Positions 27,601 through 36,357 of a stretch of 64,000 nt of DNA are shown here, in pieces; position 1 is the stretch's first letter; every line of letters starts with the position of its first letter. Both the position numbers and the translations under genes were made by a program. The DNA is from Ravibacter sp964559125 (GTDB lineage: Bacteria; Bacteroidota; Bacteroidia; Cytophagales; Spirosomataceae), in the NCBI GenBank assembly GCA_964559125.1, contig CAZLGW010000029.1, positions 1-64,000 on the forward strand, in the 5' to 3' direction. The notes beneath the pieces were generated by a model, which did not search any database, had not been told where the DNA came from, and worked only from the letters and a program-made list of their open reading frames with translations.

Positions 27601-28296
27601 CACTTTGCCTGGAAACAACTGGGTGTCTACCGCACGGATGAAGAAGCCAGGTCGGCCCCGGTAGACATGATGATCGGCCAGACCGACAAAACCAGCTTCG
27701 GAGGGGATGCCATCTGGCTGGACGCAGATAACAACGGGGTCATCGACGAGAGAGACAGGGTGTTTGTCGGGAACGCATTCCCGGTCTGGACGGGAGGATT
27801 TACCAATTCAGTGAGCTTCAAAAATTTCAACCTGATGGTCCGCTTCGACTATACGACCGGGCATACGATCTACAACTATGCCAGAGCTTTTATGAACGGT
27901 ACATGGGCCAACCAGAGCTTTCTCCAGGAGATGGTCGACAAGGGCTGGAAACAACAGGGAGACGAAGCCGAGATGGTCATGTATCAGTTAGGCGCCGGGA
28001 ACTCCAACTTCTGGAGGGGATCCGCCCACCACCTGACCACAACCAATTCCATTTTCTACGAATCAGGCAACTATCTGTGTCTCAGGGAAGCCACTCTGAG
28101 CTATACGGTACCTTCCGCAGTACTCCAAAAAATAAAGCTCAGCGCACTGAGATTTAACATAACCGGCAGCAACCTGCACTACTTTACGAAATATTCGGGA
28201 CTGAACCCGGAAGACGCCACTTCCGACGGATATAGGGACAACGGCCGTTATCCAATACCCAGAAATATCACTTTCGGAGCTTCGGTTACATTTTAA
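24700..28296 (+). CDS. SusC/RagA TonB-dependent transporter with STN domain (PUL 2)
   Basis: An 1198-residue outer-membrane transporter. After a long signal region (hydrophobic YALLLLISAQALWA at about 35-48), an STN domain follows (LELTLEFNNDQLTTVLDKLG to RSIVIYSV), then a carboxypeptidase-regulatory-like domain (VRGTVRDEQGGALPGVTILL), the LEELVVVGYGTQSRE box, plug and barrel ending ITFGASVTF. A start at the internal Met28 is possible. The STN domain fits control by the FecR and sigma genes just upstream. SusD follows by 18 bases. Confidence 0.96.
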   Translation: MYLFFTEPNRSRKKTVTRFFRSPAFRFMIRVSFCYALLLLISAQALWADPARGQNLEKLELTLEFNNDQLTTVLDKLGKLTNLQFAYNRRQISPYRVTLPKGNYSVREILERSLTNTPLNYKQLNRSIVIYSVKEKQDKQESSSVIPITLEQVAFKTVRGTVRDEQGGALPGVTILLKGTQLGTTSNSDGSFVIDVDGDNIVLIFSFVGYLSQEIPVGNRTNIDVSLEVDNKTLEELVVVGYGTQSRETVTTSISKLDARVLENIPYSNAASALQGALSGVQVSSTSGQPGAAPRIIVRGGTSINNPNGADPLYIIDGILRSNMNDISPDDIESLQVLKDAAATAIYGARASNGVVIITTKTGKSGKTRVSYSYDLTTSTVGKTYDMVNAHDYIYYSRLGVVAAARKNPAVLAQLAQPLGFGTGNDLTNNTAFTTQYLTPENQHKLNEGWQSMPDPLDPSKTIIFQDTDWQEKLFQRATSHNHHVTLSGGTDKANFNAGVGYMTNEGTAITTKFNRLTLNLNGELQVKDNLRFFGRTMYTSSGDNQVYNIAEVFYRSAGLPRTAKFTFEDGSLAPGARRNAGNPVYHLNNDVRQNSRENLTLSVGGRWDILPGLSFEPQLSLYKVTTDGYTFVPAYWDGPTIFVATRNASSTYSKMMQKQADAVFSYVNTFATDHNIDVKAGFSYFGRQNYALSASGQGAATDLIPTLNAAATPTAVGGSISDQVILGYFGRVNYNFRQKYLLSLNGRYDGASNLGANHKWGFFPGVSAGWNLHHEEFWKSLPADLLQLKLRASYGVNGNISGLSDFQAQGSYSVGARYMGTSAIQSAVIPNSFLKWEQSKTLDIGADIGLFRGRINVMLDYYRRVTDNLITNLALPPSTGFASITTNFGSLENKGIEIEVSAQVLPATSALRWDISFNASKTRHKILALPDNGIKNNRVGGYYVWDSSIGDYEWLGGLQEGGRIGDHFAWKQLGVYRTDEEARSAPVDMMIGQTDKTSFGGDAIWLDADNNGVIDERDRVFVGNAFPVWTGGFTNSVSFKNFNLMVRFDYTTGHTIYNYARAFMNGTWANQSFLQEMVDKGWKQQGDEAEMVMYQLGAGNSNFWRGSAHHLTTTNSIFYESGNYLCLREATLSYTVPSAVLQKIKLSALRFNITGSNLHYFTKYSGLNPEDATSDGYRDNGRYPIPRNITFGASVTF

Positions 28297-28314
28297 CACA
28301 GAATCAGGAAACTT

Positions 28315-29799
28315 ATGAAAGCGTTATTCAACATAGTAAAAAAAGGAGGAGCACTGATGCTTGTGGCGATGATCTCCTGTACGGAACACCTCAACCTGGA
28401 ACCGGTAAGCACCATCTCCAACGCTTCGTTCTGGAAAACGGAGGACGACGCTACCGGGGCGGTGGCAGGAATGTATGTAAAGCTCCGCAACGAAGCCCAA
28501 AATAATCTCTTTCACTGGGGAGAAGCGAGAAGCGAAGTAATGGAATGGGCAAGGCTGGCCGGCACTCTGGATTACGAGCGCCTGTATGAGAATACCCTCG
28601 ACGCCGCCTCTTCCGGACCAGGCTGGCTGGGAATGTATGCAGCCGTAGATGCTGCCAACCTGATCATCAAATACGTTCCGGAGATCAGTTTCCGCCAGGA
28701 AGCTTCCAAAAATGCGGTGTTGGCGCAGGCCTACACCATGAGAGCCTTTGCCTATTTCACTATGGTGAAGGTATGGGGGGATGTCATCGTCCGGACCGAA
28801 CCTACCGAAGGATACGATGTAGAAACCATCTATAAGGAGCGAAGTCCGAAAGAAGAAGTAATGGCGCTGGTGAAGGAAGATATCGAAAAAGCGATCCAGC
28901 TTTTCCCGAACAACAATTTTCCCAATGGCCGCAATATCTGGTCGAAGGCGGCGGCAAATGCCCTCAAAGCCGATATCTACCTGTGGACCGCCAGACAGAT
29001 GAACGGCGGACAAGCAGACTTTACGGCGGCGCTCGAGGCATGCAACCAGGTACAACAGACCGATGTCACGCTACTGCCTGACTTTAAAGATATCTTTGCT
29101 TATAGCAACAAAGGGAACAAAGAGATCATCATGGCTTCGCGGTTCCAGATCCTGGAATCTTCCGACAACTATTTCAACAACATGTGGATCGGCGCAGCCG
29201 GCTTCCCCGCCGGGATCGACGAAGAGACCCGACAGATCATCGGCGCACCCGGCAACGTGATCGTATGGCAGCCGAGCGAGCTGGTAAGAAATCAGTTTGT
29301 GGCCGAAGACCAGCGGCGAAATGCGTCGTTCTGGGAAATTTACCAGAGTACCTCAGGTGAGCGGACCTACTTCGCCACTATAGTTCTGAAAGGCCAGGGT
29401 ATAGTAGAAGGAGGGGTACGTCATTTTAAGAACGACGTGGTCCTCTACCGCTATGCCGACGTCCTGCTGATGAAAGCAGAGGCGAAAAACGCGCTCGGCC
29501 AGGATCCGTCCGACGAGATCAACCAGGTAAGACAGCGGGCGTATGGCGCCAATTTCAGCCAGCATGCCTTTGTAAACGGCTCGAAAGACGAAAACGATGC
29601 GGCGATCCTGAAAGAAAGGCTGCTCGAGCTCATGTGTGAAGGAAAACGCTGGTGGGACCTGGTGCGCTTCGGAAAAGCCTTCGACCTGGTGCCTTCCCTG
29701 CAAAGCAGGAAGGGTCAGGACCACCTGCTGCTTTTCCCCATCGGAAGCAATATCCTCAGCATGGAGCCCAAAGTCCAGCAGAACCCGGGGTATAACTAA
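28315..29799 (+). CDS. SusD/RagB family lipoprotein (PUL 2)
   Basis: A 494-residue lipoprotein; the signal ends at C22 (VAMISC-TEHLNLEP). Family marks: AYTMRAFAYFTMVKVWGDV, LYRYADVLLMKAEAKNALG, INQVRQRAYG, LLELMCEGKRWWDLVRFG and the end LLFPIGSNILSMEPKVQQNPGY. It is the glycan-capturing partner of the SusC encoded upstream. A promoter and hairpin in the following 128 bases probably end or separate its transcript from the enzyme genes downstream. Confidence 0.96.
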   Translation: MKALFNIVKKGGALMLVAMISCTEHLNLEPVSTISNASFWKTEDDATGAVAGMYVKLRNEAQNNLFHWGEARSEVMEWARLAGTLDYERLYENTLDAASSGPGWLGMYAAVDAANLIIKYVPEISFRQEASKNAVLAQAYTMRAFAYFTMVKVWGDVIVRTEPTEGYDVETIYKERSPKEEVMALVKEDIEKAIQLFPNNNFPNGRNIWSKAAANALKADIYLWTARQMNGGQADFTAALEACNQVQQTDVTLLPDFKDIFAYSNKGNKEIIMASRFQILESSDNYFNNMWIGAAGFPAGIDEETRQIIGAPGNVIVWQPSELVRNQFVAEDQRRNASFWEIYQSTSGERTYFATIVLKGQGIVEGGVRHFKNDVVLYRYADVLLMKAEAKNALGQDPSDEINQVRQRAYGANFSQHAFVNGSKDENDAAILKERLLELMCEGKRWWDLVRFGKAFDLVPSLQSRKGQDHLLLFPIGSNILSMEPKVQQNPGYN

Positions 29800-29824
29800 T
29801 TGTGGGTAACTCCCTACCCCTACC

Positions 29825-29832
29825 TACTTTTG
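29825..29832 (+). promoter_or_regulatory. Promoter ahead of the PUL 2 enzyme run
   Basis: TACTTTTG fits TAnnTTTG, with TTG at 29800-29802 as a -33 element 22 bases away. Transcription would begin near 29839 and give a leader of about 89 bases before the sialidase-like gene; that leader contains a long hairpin. Confidence 0.5.
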
Positions 29833-29841
29833 TATAAAACG

Positions 29842-29904
29842 GAAATCAGAAGCCGGATGCATTGTTTCCCCGACAGGGCGATGAATAAGCCGGCTACTGA
29901 TTTC
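29842..29904 (+). promoter_or_regulatory. Leader hairpin upstream of the first PUL 2 sialidase-like gene
   Basis: GAAATCAGAAGCCGG (29842-29856) pairs with CCGGCTACTGATTTC (29890-29904), 14 of 15 positions, around a 33-base loop that can itself form CCC/GGG pairs. A pyrimidine-rich run (TATTTCCCC) follows. It can act as terminator for susCD, as an attenuator, or as a protein/RNA-binding leader. Confidence 0.55.
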
Positions 29905-29927
29905 TATTTCCCCAAGCTCTAACACCA

Positions 29928-31094
29928 ATGAATTACAAGTTCACCCTATCAGCCTTTAAGGCCATTTTATTTTTAAGTTTAACCTGCCTGTTTTCCTGCC
30001 GGGAAGGAAATCCCGGGAGCACCGAAGGAGAAACCCCTGAAGGTAGCGCTTCCGCGACAACCGAAGGGATCGAAGTCCTCGAACGTTATATAGCGATCGA
30101 CAACGTCTGCGCCTGGCCCAACATTACCCGGTTGCCCGACGGCACGTTTATCGCCACCATCTTCAACCAGCCCAGTCATGCCCGGCGGGAAGGCGACGTC
30201 GAATGCTGGGCAAGCCCGGACGGGAAGTTCTGGAGCAAAAGAGGAACACCTGCACCCCACGACCCTATGACCAACCGTATGAATGTTGCTGCTGGTCTGG
30301 CGGGAAACGGGGACCTGATCGTGATCGCTTCCGGCTGGGTGCTTAAGGCCGGTGACAAGCCGGATGAAGGACTCTCGCTGGTGTCCGTACAGCGTCCGTG
30401 GGTCTCCCGGTCGAAAGACGGTGGTAAGACCTGGACCATTGGTCGCGATGCATTCCCCGGCGCAGAAACAGGCATGACAAACTATATTCCCTTCGGCGAC
30501 ATCCTGCAGGGCGCCGACGAACATCTCCGTGTATTGGCCTACAACCAGTCAGACGATAAAAAAATTAACACACTTTCAATATTCCGCAGCGCCGACGACG
30601 GCAGGACGTGGAGTTGGCAAGCCCGGATCAGCGATGCCAAAGACGATACCGCGTTTTCGGAGGGTCACAATGAAACCGCTTTCTTCCATACCGGCGACGG
30701 TAAATGGATAGCTGCCGCCCGCCGGTGGAAAGGAGGGCAGGCTATGGATCTTTTCAGCAGCGAAGACGACGGCAACACATGGAAATTGAATGGCCCGCTG
30801 ACCGGTGAAAACCAGCATCCCGGCCATGTCACCGCGCTCAAAAACGGAGACCTGCTCCTCTCCTACGGCAACCGTCAGAACGACCGGTACGGCGTGGCTG
30901 TGAAAATCAGCAGGGATAAAGGCAAAACCTGGGGAGACGAGCAACTGGTGATCGCCGACCTTTCCTCGAGGGATTGCGGCTATCCGGCCAGCATAGAGCT
31001 CGAAGACGGAAACATCCTGACCCTATATTACGCCAATGGAACGACTGCCCATCAGCGATATCATATGGGAAGCATTATCTGGAAATTGCGCTAA
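29928..31094 (+). CDS. Sialidase-like BNR-repeat lipoprotein (1)
   Basis: A 388-residue protein with a lipoprotein signal ending at C24 (LTCLFSC). Several Asp boxes (S-x-D-x-G-x-T-W) are visible: SRSKDGGKTW, RSADDGRTW, SSEDDGNTW and ISRDKGKTW. This marks the six-bladed sialidase/BNR fold (PF13088 type). An RLP motif near the start (ITRLPDGTF) resembles the arginine motif of sialidases, but the full catalytic set (Arg triad, Tyr-Glu) was not verified, so the substrate may not be sialic acid. It opens the enzyme run after susCD, behind its own promoter, and the next gene starts 7 bases later. Confidence 0.82.
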   Translation: MNYKFTLSAFKAILFLSLTCLFSCREGNPGSTEGETPEGSASATTEGIEVLERYIAIDNVCAWPNITRLPDGTFIATIFNQPSHARREGDVECWASPDGKFWSKRGTPAPHDPMTNRMNVAAGLAGNGDLIVIASGWVLKAGDKPDEGLSLVSVQRPWVSRSKDGGKTWTIGRDAFPGAETGMTNYIPFGDILQGADEHLRVLAYNQSDDKKINTLSIFRSADDGRTWSWQARISDAKDDTAFSEGHNETAFFHTGDGKWIAAARRWKGGQAMDLFSSEDDGNTWKLNGPLTGENQHPGHVTALKNGDLLLSYGNRQNDRYGVAVKISRDKGKTWGDEQLVIADLSSRDCGYPASIELEDGNILTLYYANGTTAHQRYHMGSIIWKLR

Positions 31095-31101
31095 AACACG
31101 G

Positions 31102-32601
31102 ATGAAAGCCCCGGGGAAAAGAAAAATATTCTGGGAAGTGGTTCTCCCGATCCTGGCAGGATTGTTGGTGATCGGGTTCGCTTTCAGGGGCAGCCCCGCA
31201 AAAGACAACCGGCCGAACATCCTGTTGATCGTTTCGGAAGATCACAGCCCGCACCTTTCCTGCTACGGCGATACGATCATCACAACCCCACACCTCGACG
31301 CCCTCGCCCGGGATGGTGTCCTGTTTACCAATGCCTATGTTACGCAGTCGGTTTGCAGCCCGTCGCGCAGCTCCATTTTGTCAGGGCTTTATCCGCACCA
31401 GAGTGGTCATCTCGGCCTGGCCACCCATGGCTACAGGTATGTGCGGAACGTCGAAAACATCTACCGGACCCTGAAGGGACAGGGATACCGGACCGGGATG
31501 ATCGGGAAGCTGCATGTCAACCCGGAAACAGACTTTCCCATCGACTATCACCCGTTGAAAGAATCGAATTTCGGCAAACTGTCGCTGGGTCGATATGCTT
31601 CCTATGCTAAAGACTTCTTCCGGGAATCGGATACGCCGTTTTTCCTGATGGTTAACTACCCGGATGCACACTGGCCTTTCCAGGACCGGGTCGAAAACAG
31701 GCCGGCGAAGACGGTATCGCCGGAGCAGATCTCCGTTTTCCCCTATATCGGATGGGACAATGACGGGATCAGGAGCCTTGTTTCCAGCATATACAACTGC
31801 ATTTCCCGCCTCGACGAATGTGTCGGCGAACTGATGCGGGAATTGTCGGATTCGGGGAAGGAGCAAAACACGCTGATCATCTATTTATCTGATCACGGCG
31901 ACCAGATGGCCCGGGGCAAGTACGACGTCTACGAGGCTTCTACCCGCGTCCCTTTCATCGTCAGGTGGCCGGGCAAAACCCGGACGGGCGCCTGGTCCGA
32001 CGCCCTGGTTTCTACGATCGATATCGTCCCGACAGTCCTGGACGCCCTGGGACTCAAAGCAACAGACAAAAGCGTAACAGGAAAAAGCCTGCTGCCCCTG
32101 CTGAAAGATCCGCGTGGGAAGGTACGGGACTACCTGTTCACGGAGCGGAATTGCGATTATAAGGAAGCGTATTTCCCCAGGAGAGCCGTACGGGACAGGC
32201 GCTTTAAGCTGATATACACATTATTGGACGACCGCGATAATCCGTTGGCCGCCTCCTACCTGTCGGATACTCTGAATCCTCTTTATATGGGCGGACCCAA
32301 GTCGTGGGAATTGACAGATGCCCCTGAATATCTCAGGCAGATGTACGCTTCCTGGAAAAGACCGCCCCTGGTTCAGTTCTACGACCTGGAAAACGACCCC
32401 CTGGAGCACTATGACCTCTCGGGCAGCCCGGAGTATGCAAGGGAAAAGAACCGGCTCCTGCAAAAATTAAAGGAGTGGCAGGTCGAAACGGACGATCCCC
32501 TGCGCTTCCCCGACAAGCTGAAAGCGCTGACCACAGAGCACGATACGATCACCACGTCACGCAACAGGCAAAACTGGCTCTACCTAAACTATTTATATTA
32601 A
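31102..32601 (+). CDS. Formylglycine-dependent sulfatase (PUL 2)
   Basis: A 499-residue enzyme when started at ATG 31102; a longer frame would start inside the previous gene. Residues 9-28 form a membrane-spanning signal or anchor. Metal-binding SEDH (45-48) is followed by the maturation motif C85-S-P-S-R89 and LSDHGDQM further on. The family removes sulfate esters. Unlike the PUL 1 sulfatase, the SED replaces VDD, marking a different subfamily. It is packed between a sialidase-like gene and a GDSL esterase, so the target glycan is probably both sulfated and acylated. Confidence 0.93.
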   Translation: MKAPGKRKIFWEVVLPILAGLLVIGFAFRGSPAKDNRPNILLIVSEDHSPHLSCYGDTIITTPHLDALARDGVLFTNAYVTQSVCSPSRSSILSGLYPHQSGHLGLATHGYRYVRNVENIYRTLKGQGYRTGMIGKLHVNPETDFPIDYHPLKESNFGKLSLGRYASYAKDFFRESDTPFFLMVNYPDAHWPFQDRVENRPAKTVSPEQISVFPYIGWDNDGIRSLVSSIYNCISRLDECVGELMRELSDSGKEQNTLIIYLSDHGDQMARGKYDVYEASTRVPFIVRWPGKTRTGAWSDALVSTIDIVPTVLDALGLKATDKSVTGKSLLPLLKDPRGKVRDYLFTERNCDYKEAYFPRRAVRDRRFKLIYTLLDDRDNPLAASYLSDTLNPLYMGGPKSWELTDAPEYLRQMYASWKRPPLVQFYDLENDPLEHYDLSGSPEYAREKNRLLQKLKEWQVETDDPLRFPDKLKALTTEHDTITTSRNRQNWLYLNYLY

Positions 32602-32604
32602 TCC

Positions 32605-33330
32605 ATGAAAACCCGAACCTTTCTATATTTACTCGGTTCTTATCTCCTCGCCGGCGAGAGGCTGCATGCGCAGCAAGTTCCCTGGGACAGCACCTTCAGG
32701 ACAGAGCGTTACTACGTCGAAATCGAGCAACACAAGGCTTACCCTTCCCGACCGGGAGACATTGTATTCCTGGGTAACAGCATCACCTACTATATCAACT
32801 GGAACGAATTGCTGGACAACCCTGCCGTTAAAAACCGTGGGATTTCGGGAGACAATACATTTGGGATACTGGAACGGCTGGAAGGTATCATTGGGACACG
32901 GCCGGCAAAAATATTTATCATGATCGGTATCAACGACCTTGCACGAAATGTCCCCGACAGCATCCTGGTCCGGAACTACGAGCGGATGATCCTCAGGTTG
33001 AAGTCAGGAACCCCGTCTACCCTCATTTACCTGCAATCGCTGCTGCCGGTAAACACCGGGTTAAAAAAAGCCGCCGATCACTACGACAGGATTCCCAACA
33101 TCATTTACGTAAACAATGCCATGAGGGAGCTCGCGCTGAAGCATGAAGTCACCTTTATTGATCTGTATCCCCACTTCACCAACGGGGACCACCAGCTTAA
33201 AAAAGAATACACTTACGACGGGATCCATCTCTCCATAGAAGGCTACCGGAAATGGGCCGCAATCCTGAAGCAGGGCCGGTACCTGGACCGTACCGGCAAG
33301 AAACGAGGCAAAGGGTTCGGGGACGAATAA
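32605..33330 (+). CDS. Secreted SGNH/GDSL hydrolase
   Basis: A 241-residue esterase-type enzyme with a signal peptide (about residues 1-23). Block I is VFLGNSIT with S59, block II has G82, block III is GIND with N110, and block V is D205-G-I-H208, so the catalytic set is complete. Such enzymes remove acetyl or other acyl groups from sugars. It starts 3 bases after the sulfatase stop. The acyl substrate is not known. Confidence 0.9.
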   Translation: MKTRTFLYLLGSYLLAGERLHAQQVPWDSTFRTERYYVEIEQHKAYPSRPGDIVFLGNSITYYINWNELLDNPAVKNRGISGDNTFGILERLEGIIGTRPAKIFIMIGINDLARNVPDSILVRNYERMILRLKSGTPSTLIYLQSLLPVNTGLKKAADHYDRIPNIIYVNNAMRELALKHEVTFIDLYPHFTNGDHQLKKEYTYDGIHLSIEGYRKWAAILKQGRYLDRTGKKRGKGFGDE

Positions 33331-33394
33331 GCACTACTCCGCAAATCATCTAACATCAGTTGAACGTAATCAGTAATTTAACAATTCAATACCC

Positions 33395-34606
33395 ATGAAA
33401 TTAAGAACGAGTGCTCCTTTTATCACCTTGTGTTTTCTGACCAGTATCGTATGTCAGTCAGTAAATGCCGGTCCCGGCCGACAGGATACGCCCCCGTCGG
33501 GTGTTCGCAAAATCAAAGATATCCTCATCTACAGCGATACACGCTTTTATTCCTCATTCCCATCAGTAATAAGGAAGCCTGACGGGGAATTTTACCTGGC
33601 TTTCCGTCGCGCACCGGAGCGTAAGGGGTTCGGAGAGTCGCATACCAACCATGTAGACCCCAACAGCTACCTGGTGGCCGTACGCTCGAAAGACGGGGAG
33701 AACTGGACAAAGGAGCCCGAGCTGATCTATGCCCATACATTCGGAGGCTCCCAGGATCCCTGCCTCCTGCAGCTAAGTGACGGAAGCATTCTCTGTGCCA
33801 GCTATGGATGGGCCTTTCTGCGCCCTGACGCCAAGGCGATGGAAAAGAAGGAAGACTACTTCCATGCCGGCGGCGCCACATTCCTGGGCGGGTACCTGGT
33901 GCGCTCTACGGATGGCGCCAAAACCTGGCAGGGACCTATTTATCCTCCTCATATAAAGCCTGAGATAAACCTCACTCCACTGGGTAACCCGGTACCGGCC
34001 TGTAACCGCGGCGCTATGTACGAAGGGAAAGACGGAAAAATATTCTGGTCGGTAGCCGCAACCGATTCTAAAAAAGACGGAGGATACAAAACATCCAATC
34101 ACCTGCTGATCTCGAAGGACAAGGGACTTACCTGGGAATATTCCGCACCGGTGGCCGTGGACGAAAATGTCGCTTTTAATGAATCTTCCGTTTATGAAAC
34201 CCCCAAAGGCGATATTTTGGCGTTCCTGCGTACAGCAAAGTACGAAGATCAGGCTTGCATCGCCCGGTCGACCGACGGTGGGAAGACATTTACGAAATGG
34301 CAGTCGATGGGCTTTAAAGGCCATCCTCTACAGGCAATGCGCCTGCCCGACAACCGTGTACTGCTGGTTTACGGGTACCGTCACAAGCCCTACGGGATCC
34401 GGGCCAGGATTCTCAACGCAGAATGTACGGATTATGCCACCGCGCCTGAAATTATCCTGCGTGAAGACGGAGGAGGAACTGACATCGGGTATCCCTGGGC
34501 CGTGCAGATGGATGCAAAAAGGGTGCTCGTCACCTATTATTTTAACATAGACAATGGGTTAAGGCACATCGCCGGCACCATTCTGGAAATCGACCCGGTA
34601 AAGTAA
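33395..34606 (+). CDS. Sialidase-like BNR-repeat protein (2)
   Basis: A 403-residue secreted protein (signal peptide about 1-25, ending near VNAGPG). Asp boxes are at VRSTDGAKTW, ISKDKGLTW and RSTDGGKTF. SVIRKPDGEFYLAFRR matches the arginine-containing first-blade motif of the sialidase superfamily. A conserved NESSVYETPKGDILAFLR region lies late. Substrate uncertain. Downstream genes encode a dioxygenase, an aldolase and an SDR, suggesting that the released unit is catabolised inside the cell. Confidence 0.83.
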   Translation: MKLRTSAPFITLCFLTSIVCQSVNAGPGRQDTPPSGVRKIKDILIYSDTRFYSSFPSVIRKPDGEFYLAFRRAPERKGFGESHTNHVDPNSYLVAVRSKDGENWTKEPELIYAHTFGGSQDPCLLQLSDGSILCASYGWAFLRPDAKAMEKKEDYFHAGGATFLGGYLVRSTDGAKTWQGPIYPPHIKPEINLTPLGNPVPACNRGAMYEGKDGKIFWSVAATDSKKDGGYKTSNHLLISKDKGLTWEYSAPVAVDENVAFNESSVYETPKGDILAFLRTAKYEDQACIARSTDGGKTFTKWQSMGFKGHPLQAMRLPDNRVLLVYGYRHKPYGIRARILNAECTDYATAPEIILREDGGGTDIGYPWAVQMDAKRVLVTYYFNIDNGLRHIAGTILEIDPVK

Positions 34607-34628
34607 CCGTAACAATTTATCACTACTC

Positions 34629-35387
34629 ATGGCAACGCTCAGCAACCAGGAATTAAAAACGTCGTTCGACAACGACGGCTTCGTTTACGTTTCCGAGTAT
34701 CTCAGCCCGGAAGAAATTGACGAACTAAAGGACAAGCTCGGAAGCCTGATACGTGACAAGGCACCTGCTATGCCCCCTGAACACGCCTTCTATGAAGATA
34801 GAAACGATCCGGCCTCTCTCAAGCAGATGTTTCACCTGTCGGAATACGACCCCTACTTCGAAGAGCTTCTGAACAGTAACAAATTTAAGGGGCTCGCCGG
34901 GACGCTGCTCGGCGAAAAAACGGCCAAAGGCCAGGTCGAATATTTCAACAAGCCCGCCGGCATCGGCAAGCCTACCCCTCCCCACCAGGATTCTTATTAT
35001 TTTATGCTGACACCGCCCCAGGCAATCACTTTCTGGCTTCCGCTGGAAGATGTGGATCTGGAAAACGGCTGCCTCCATTATATCCGGGGATCCCACCTGA
35101 AAGGGATGCGTCCGCACGGAAAGACTTCTATTCTTGGATTTTCGCAGGGAATTACGGATTTTGGAACCGAAGAAGACAAGAGGAACGAGGTAGCGATACC
35201 TGCCAGAACCGGGGATGTACTGATTCACCATGGTATGACCATACACCATGCCGGCGGAAATAACAGCGCTACGCGCTCCCGCAGAGTGATCGGCTTCGTC
35301 TATTTCGGGGAATCGGCGAAAGAGGATATCGAAGCAAAAGAAGCCTACCTGAAGAAGCTGAGGGAGGAAAACCATTTACCGGTTTAA
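34629..35387 (+). CDS. Phytanoyl-CoA dioxygenase (PhyH) family Fe/2-oxoglutarate enzyme
   Basis: A 252-residue cytoplasmic protein without a signal peptide. The iron site is H119-x-D121 in PPHQDSYYF with the distal His in TIHHAGG (206/207), and an arginine for 2-oxoglutarate follows in NNSATRSRRV. The mid section FWLPLEDVDLENGCLHYIRGSH is typical. It is expected to hydroxylate a small molecule. Its place between a sialidase-like gene and a DapA-like aldolase gene, 15 bases before the latter, suggests action on a sugar-derived acid, which is inference. Confidence 0.9.
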   Translation: MATLSNQELKTSFDNDGFVYVSEYLSPEEIDELKDKLGSLIRDKAPAMPPEHAFYEDRNDPASLKQMFHLSEYDPYFEELLNSNKFKGLAGTLLGEKTAKGQVEYFNKPAGIGKPTPPHQDSYYFMLTPPQAITFWLPLEDVDLENGCLHYIRGSHLKGMRPHGKTSILGFSQGITDFGTEEDKRNEVAIPARTGDVLIHHGMTIHHAGGNNSATRSRRVIGFVYFGESAKEDIEAKEAYLKKLREENHLPV

Positions 35388-35402
35388 TGTTGCCATTTTA
35401 GA

Positions 35403-36344
35403 ATGGGAGTTTTACAGGCCAATTCATTAAAAGGGATCTGGGCAGTCCTCCAGATCCCTTTTAACTCCGATGAAAGTATCGATTATTTCCGTCTGAAGGA
35501 AGTAGCCGGTCTCCTGGTGCAATACGCTGTTCACGGGATTTACTCCAACGGCACTGCCGGCGAGTTCTATAACCAGACGGAAACGGAGTTTGACAAGATA
35601 AATGAGCTCATGGCAGAAAGCTGCCGCCGGGCCGGAGTCCCGTTCCAGATAGGCGCCAGCCACATGAGCCCGACCCTGTCGCTGGAGCGCATCCGGCGTG
35701 CCAGGCACCTCAATCCCTGCGCTTTCCAGGTGATTCTTCCTGACTGGCTGCCGCTGCTTCCCGGGGAGCAGATCCGCTTTTTGGAGCGAATAGCAGATGC
35801 CGCTTTCCCTGTACCGCTGGTGCTGTATAGTCCGGGGCACTCGAAAAACAGGTTGGCTCCGGCCGATTTCAAAAGGCTGTCTGAGGCCATTCCCCCGATT
35901 ATAGGGATAAAAACGGGCGCCGGAAACACCGACTGGTATGAGGCTATGCGAAATCAGCAAACCGGTCTGTCGGTATTCGTCCCCGGACACCGTCTTGCTA
36001 CCGGCTTCCACGAAGGAGTTGCGTCGGGTTCGTATTCCAATATTGCCTGTATCAACCCCGATGCGGCAAGGCATTGGTATGAAATAATCCTGAAAGACCC
36101 CGAAGAAGGGCTGCGCATCGAAAAGCAGGTTCTCGACTTTTTTGAAGAACATATTTTCCCGGTGGCGCGCATGGGGTATTCGGACCCGGCGCTGGACAAG
36201 CTCCTGGCCGCTGCCGGCGGCTGTATCCCGGTCGGGACCAGGCTGCGATGGCCACACGAGAGTGTACCGGCCGACCTCGTGGAAAAAGTACGCAAAGGAG
36301 CGAAAAAGATGCTGCCGGATTTTTTCTATGTAAAACAAACATAA
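35403..36344 (+). CDS. DapA/NanA-family class I aldolase (dihydrodipicolinate synthase-like)
   Basis: A 313-residue TIM-barrel lyase. The Schiff-base lysine is K170 in IGIKTGAG and the partner tyrosine is Y142 in VLYSPGHS; a GTAGEFYNQTE segment replaces the GTTGE motif. Members cleave or form 2-keto-3-deoxy acids, including N-acetylneuraminate and 2-keto-3-deoxy sugar acids. Context with sialidase-like proteins suggests cleavage of a ulosonic-acid-like compound. No sign of lysine-biosynthesis neighbours. Confidence 0.88.
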   Translation: MGVLQANSLKGIWAVLQIPFNSDESIDYFRLKEVAGLLVQYAVHGIYSNGTAGEFYNQTETEFDKINELMAESCRRAGVPFQIGASHMSPTLSLERIRRARHLNPCAFQVILPDWLPLLPGEQIRFLERIADAAFPVPLVLYSPGHSKNRLAPADFKRLSEAIPPIIGIKTGAGNTDWYEAMRNQQTGLSVFVPGHRLATGFHEGVASGSYSNIACINPDAARHWYEIILKDPEEGLRIEKQVLDFFEEHIFPVARMGYSDPALDKLLAAAGGCIPVGTRLRWPHESVPADLVEKVRKGAKKMLPDFFYVKQT

Positions 36345-36357
36345 GACGAGTTGACAA

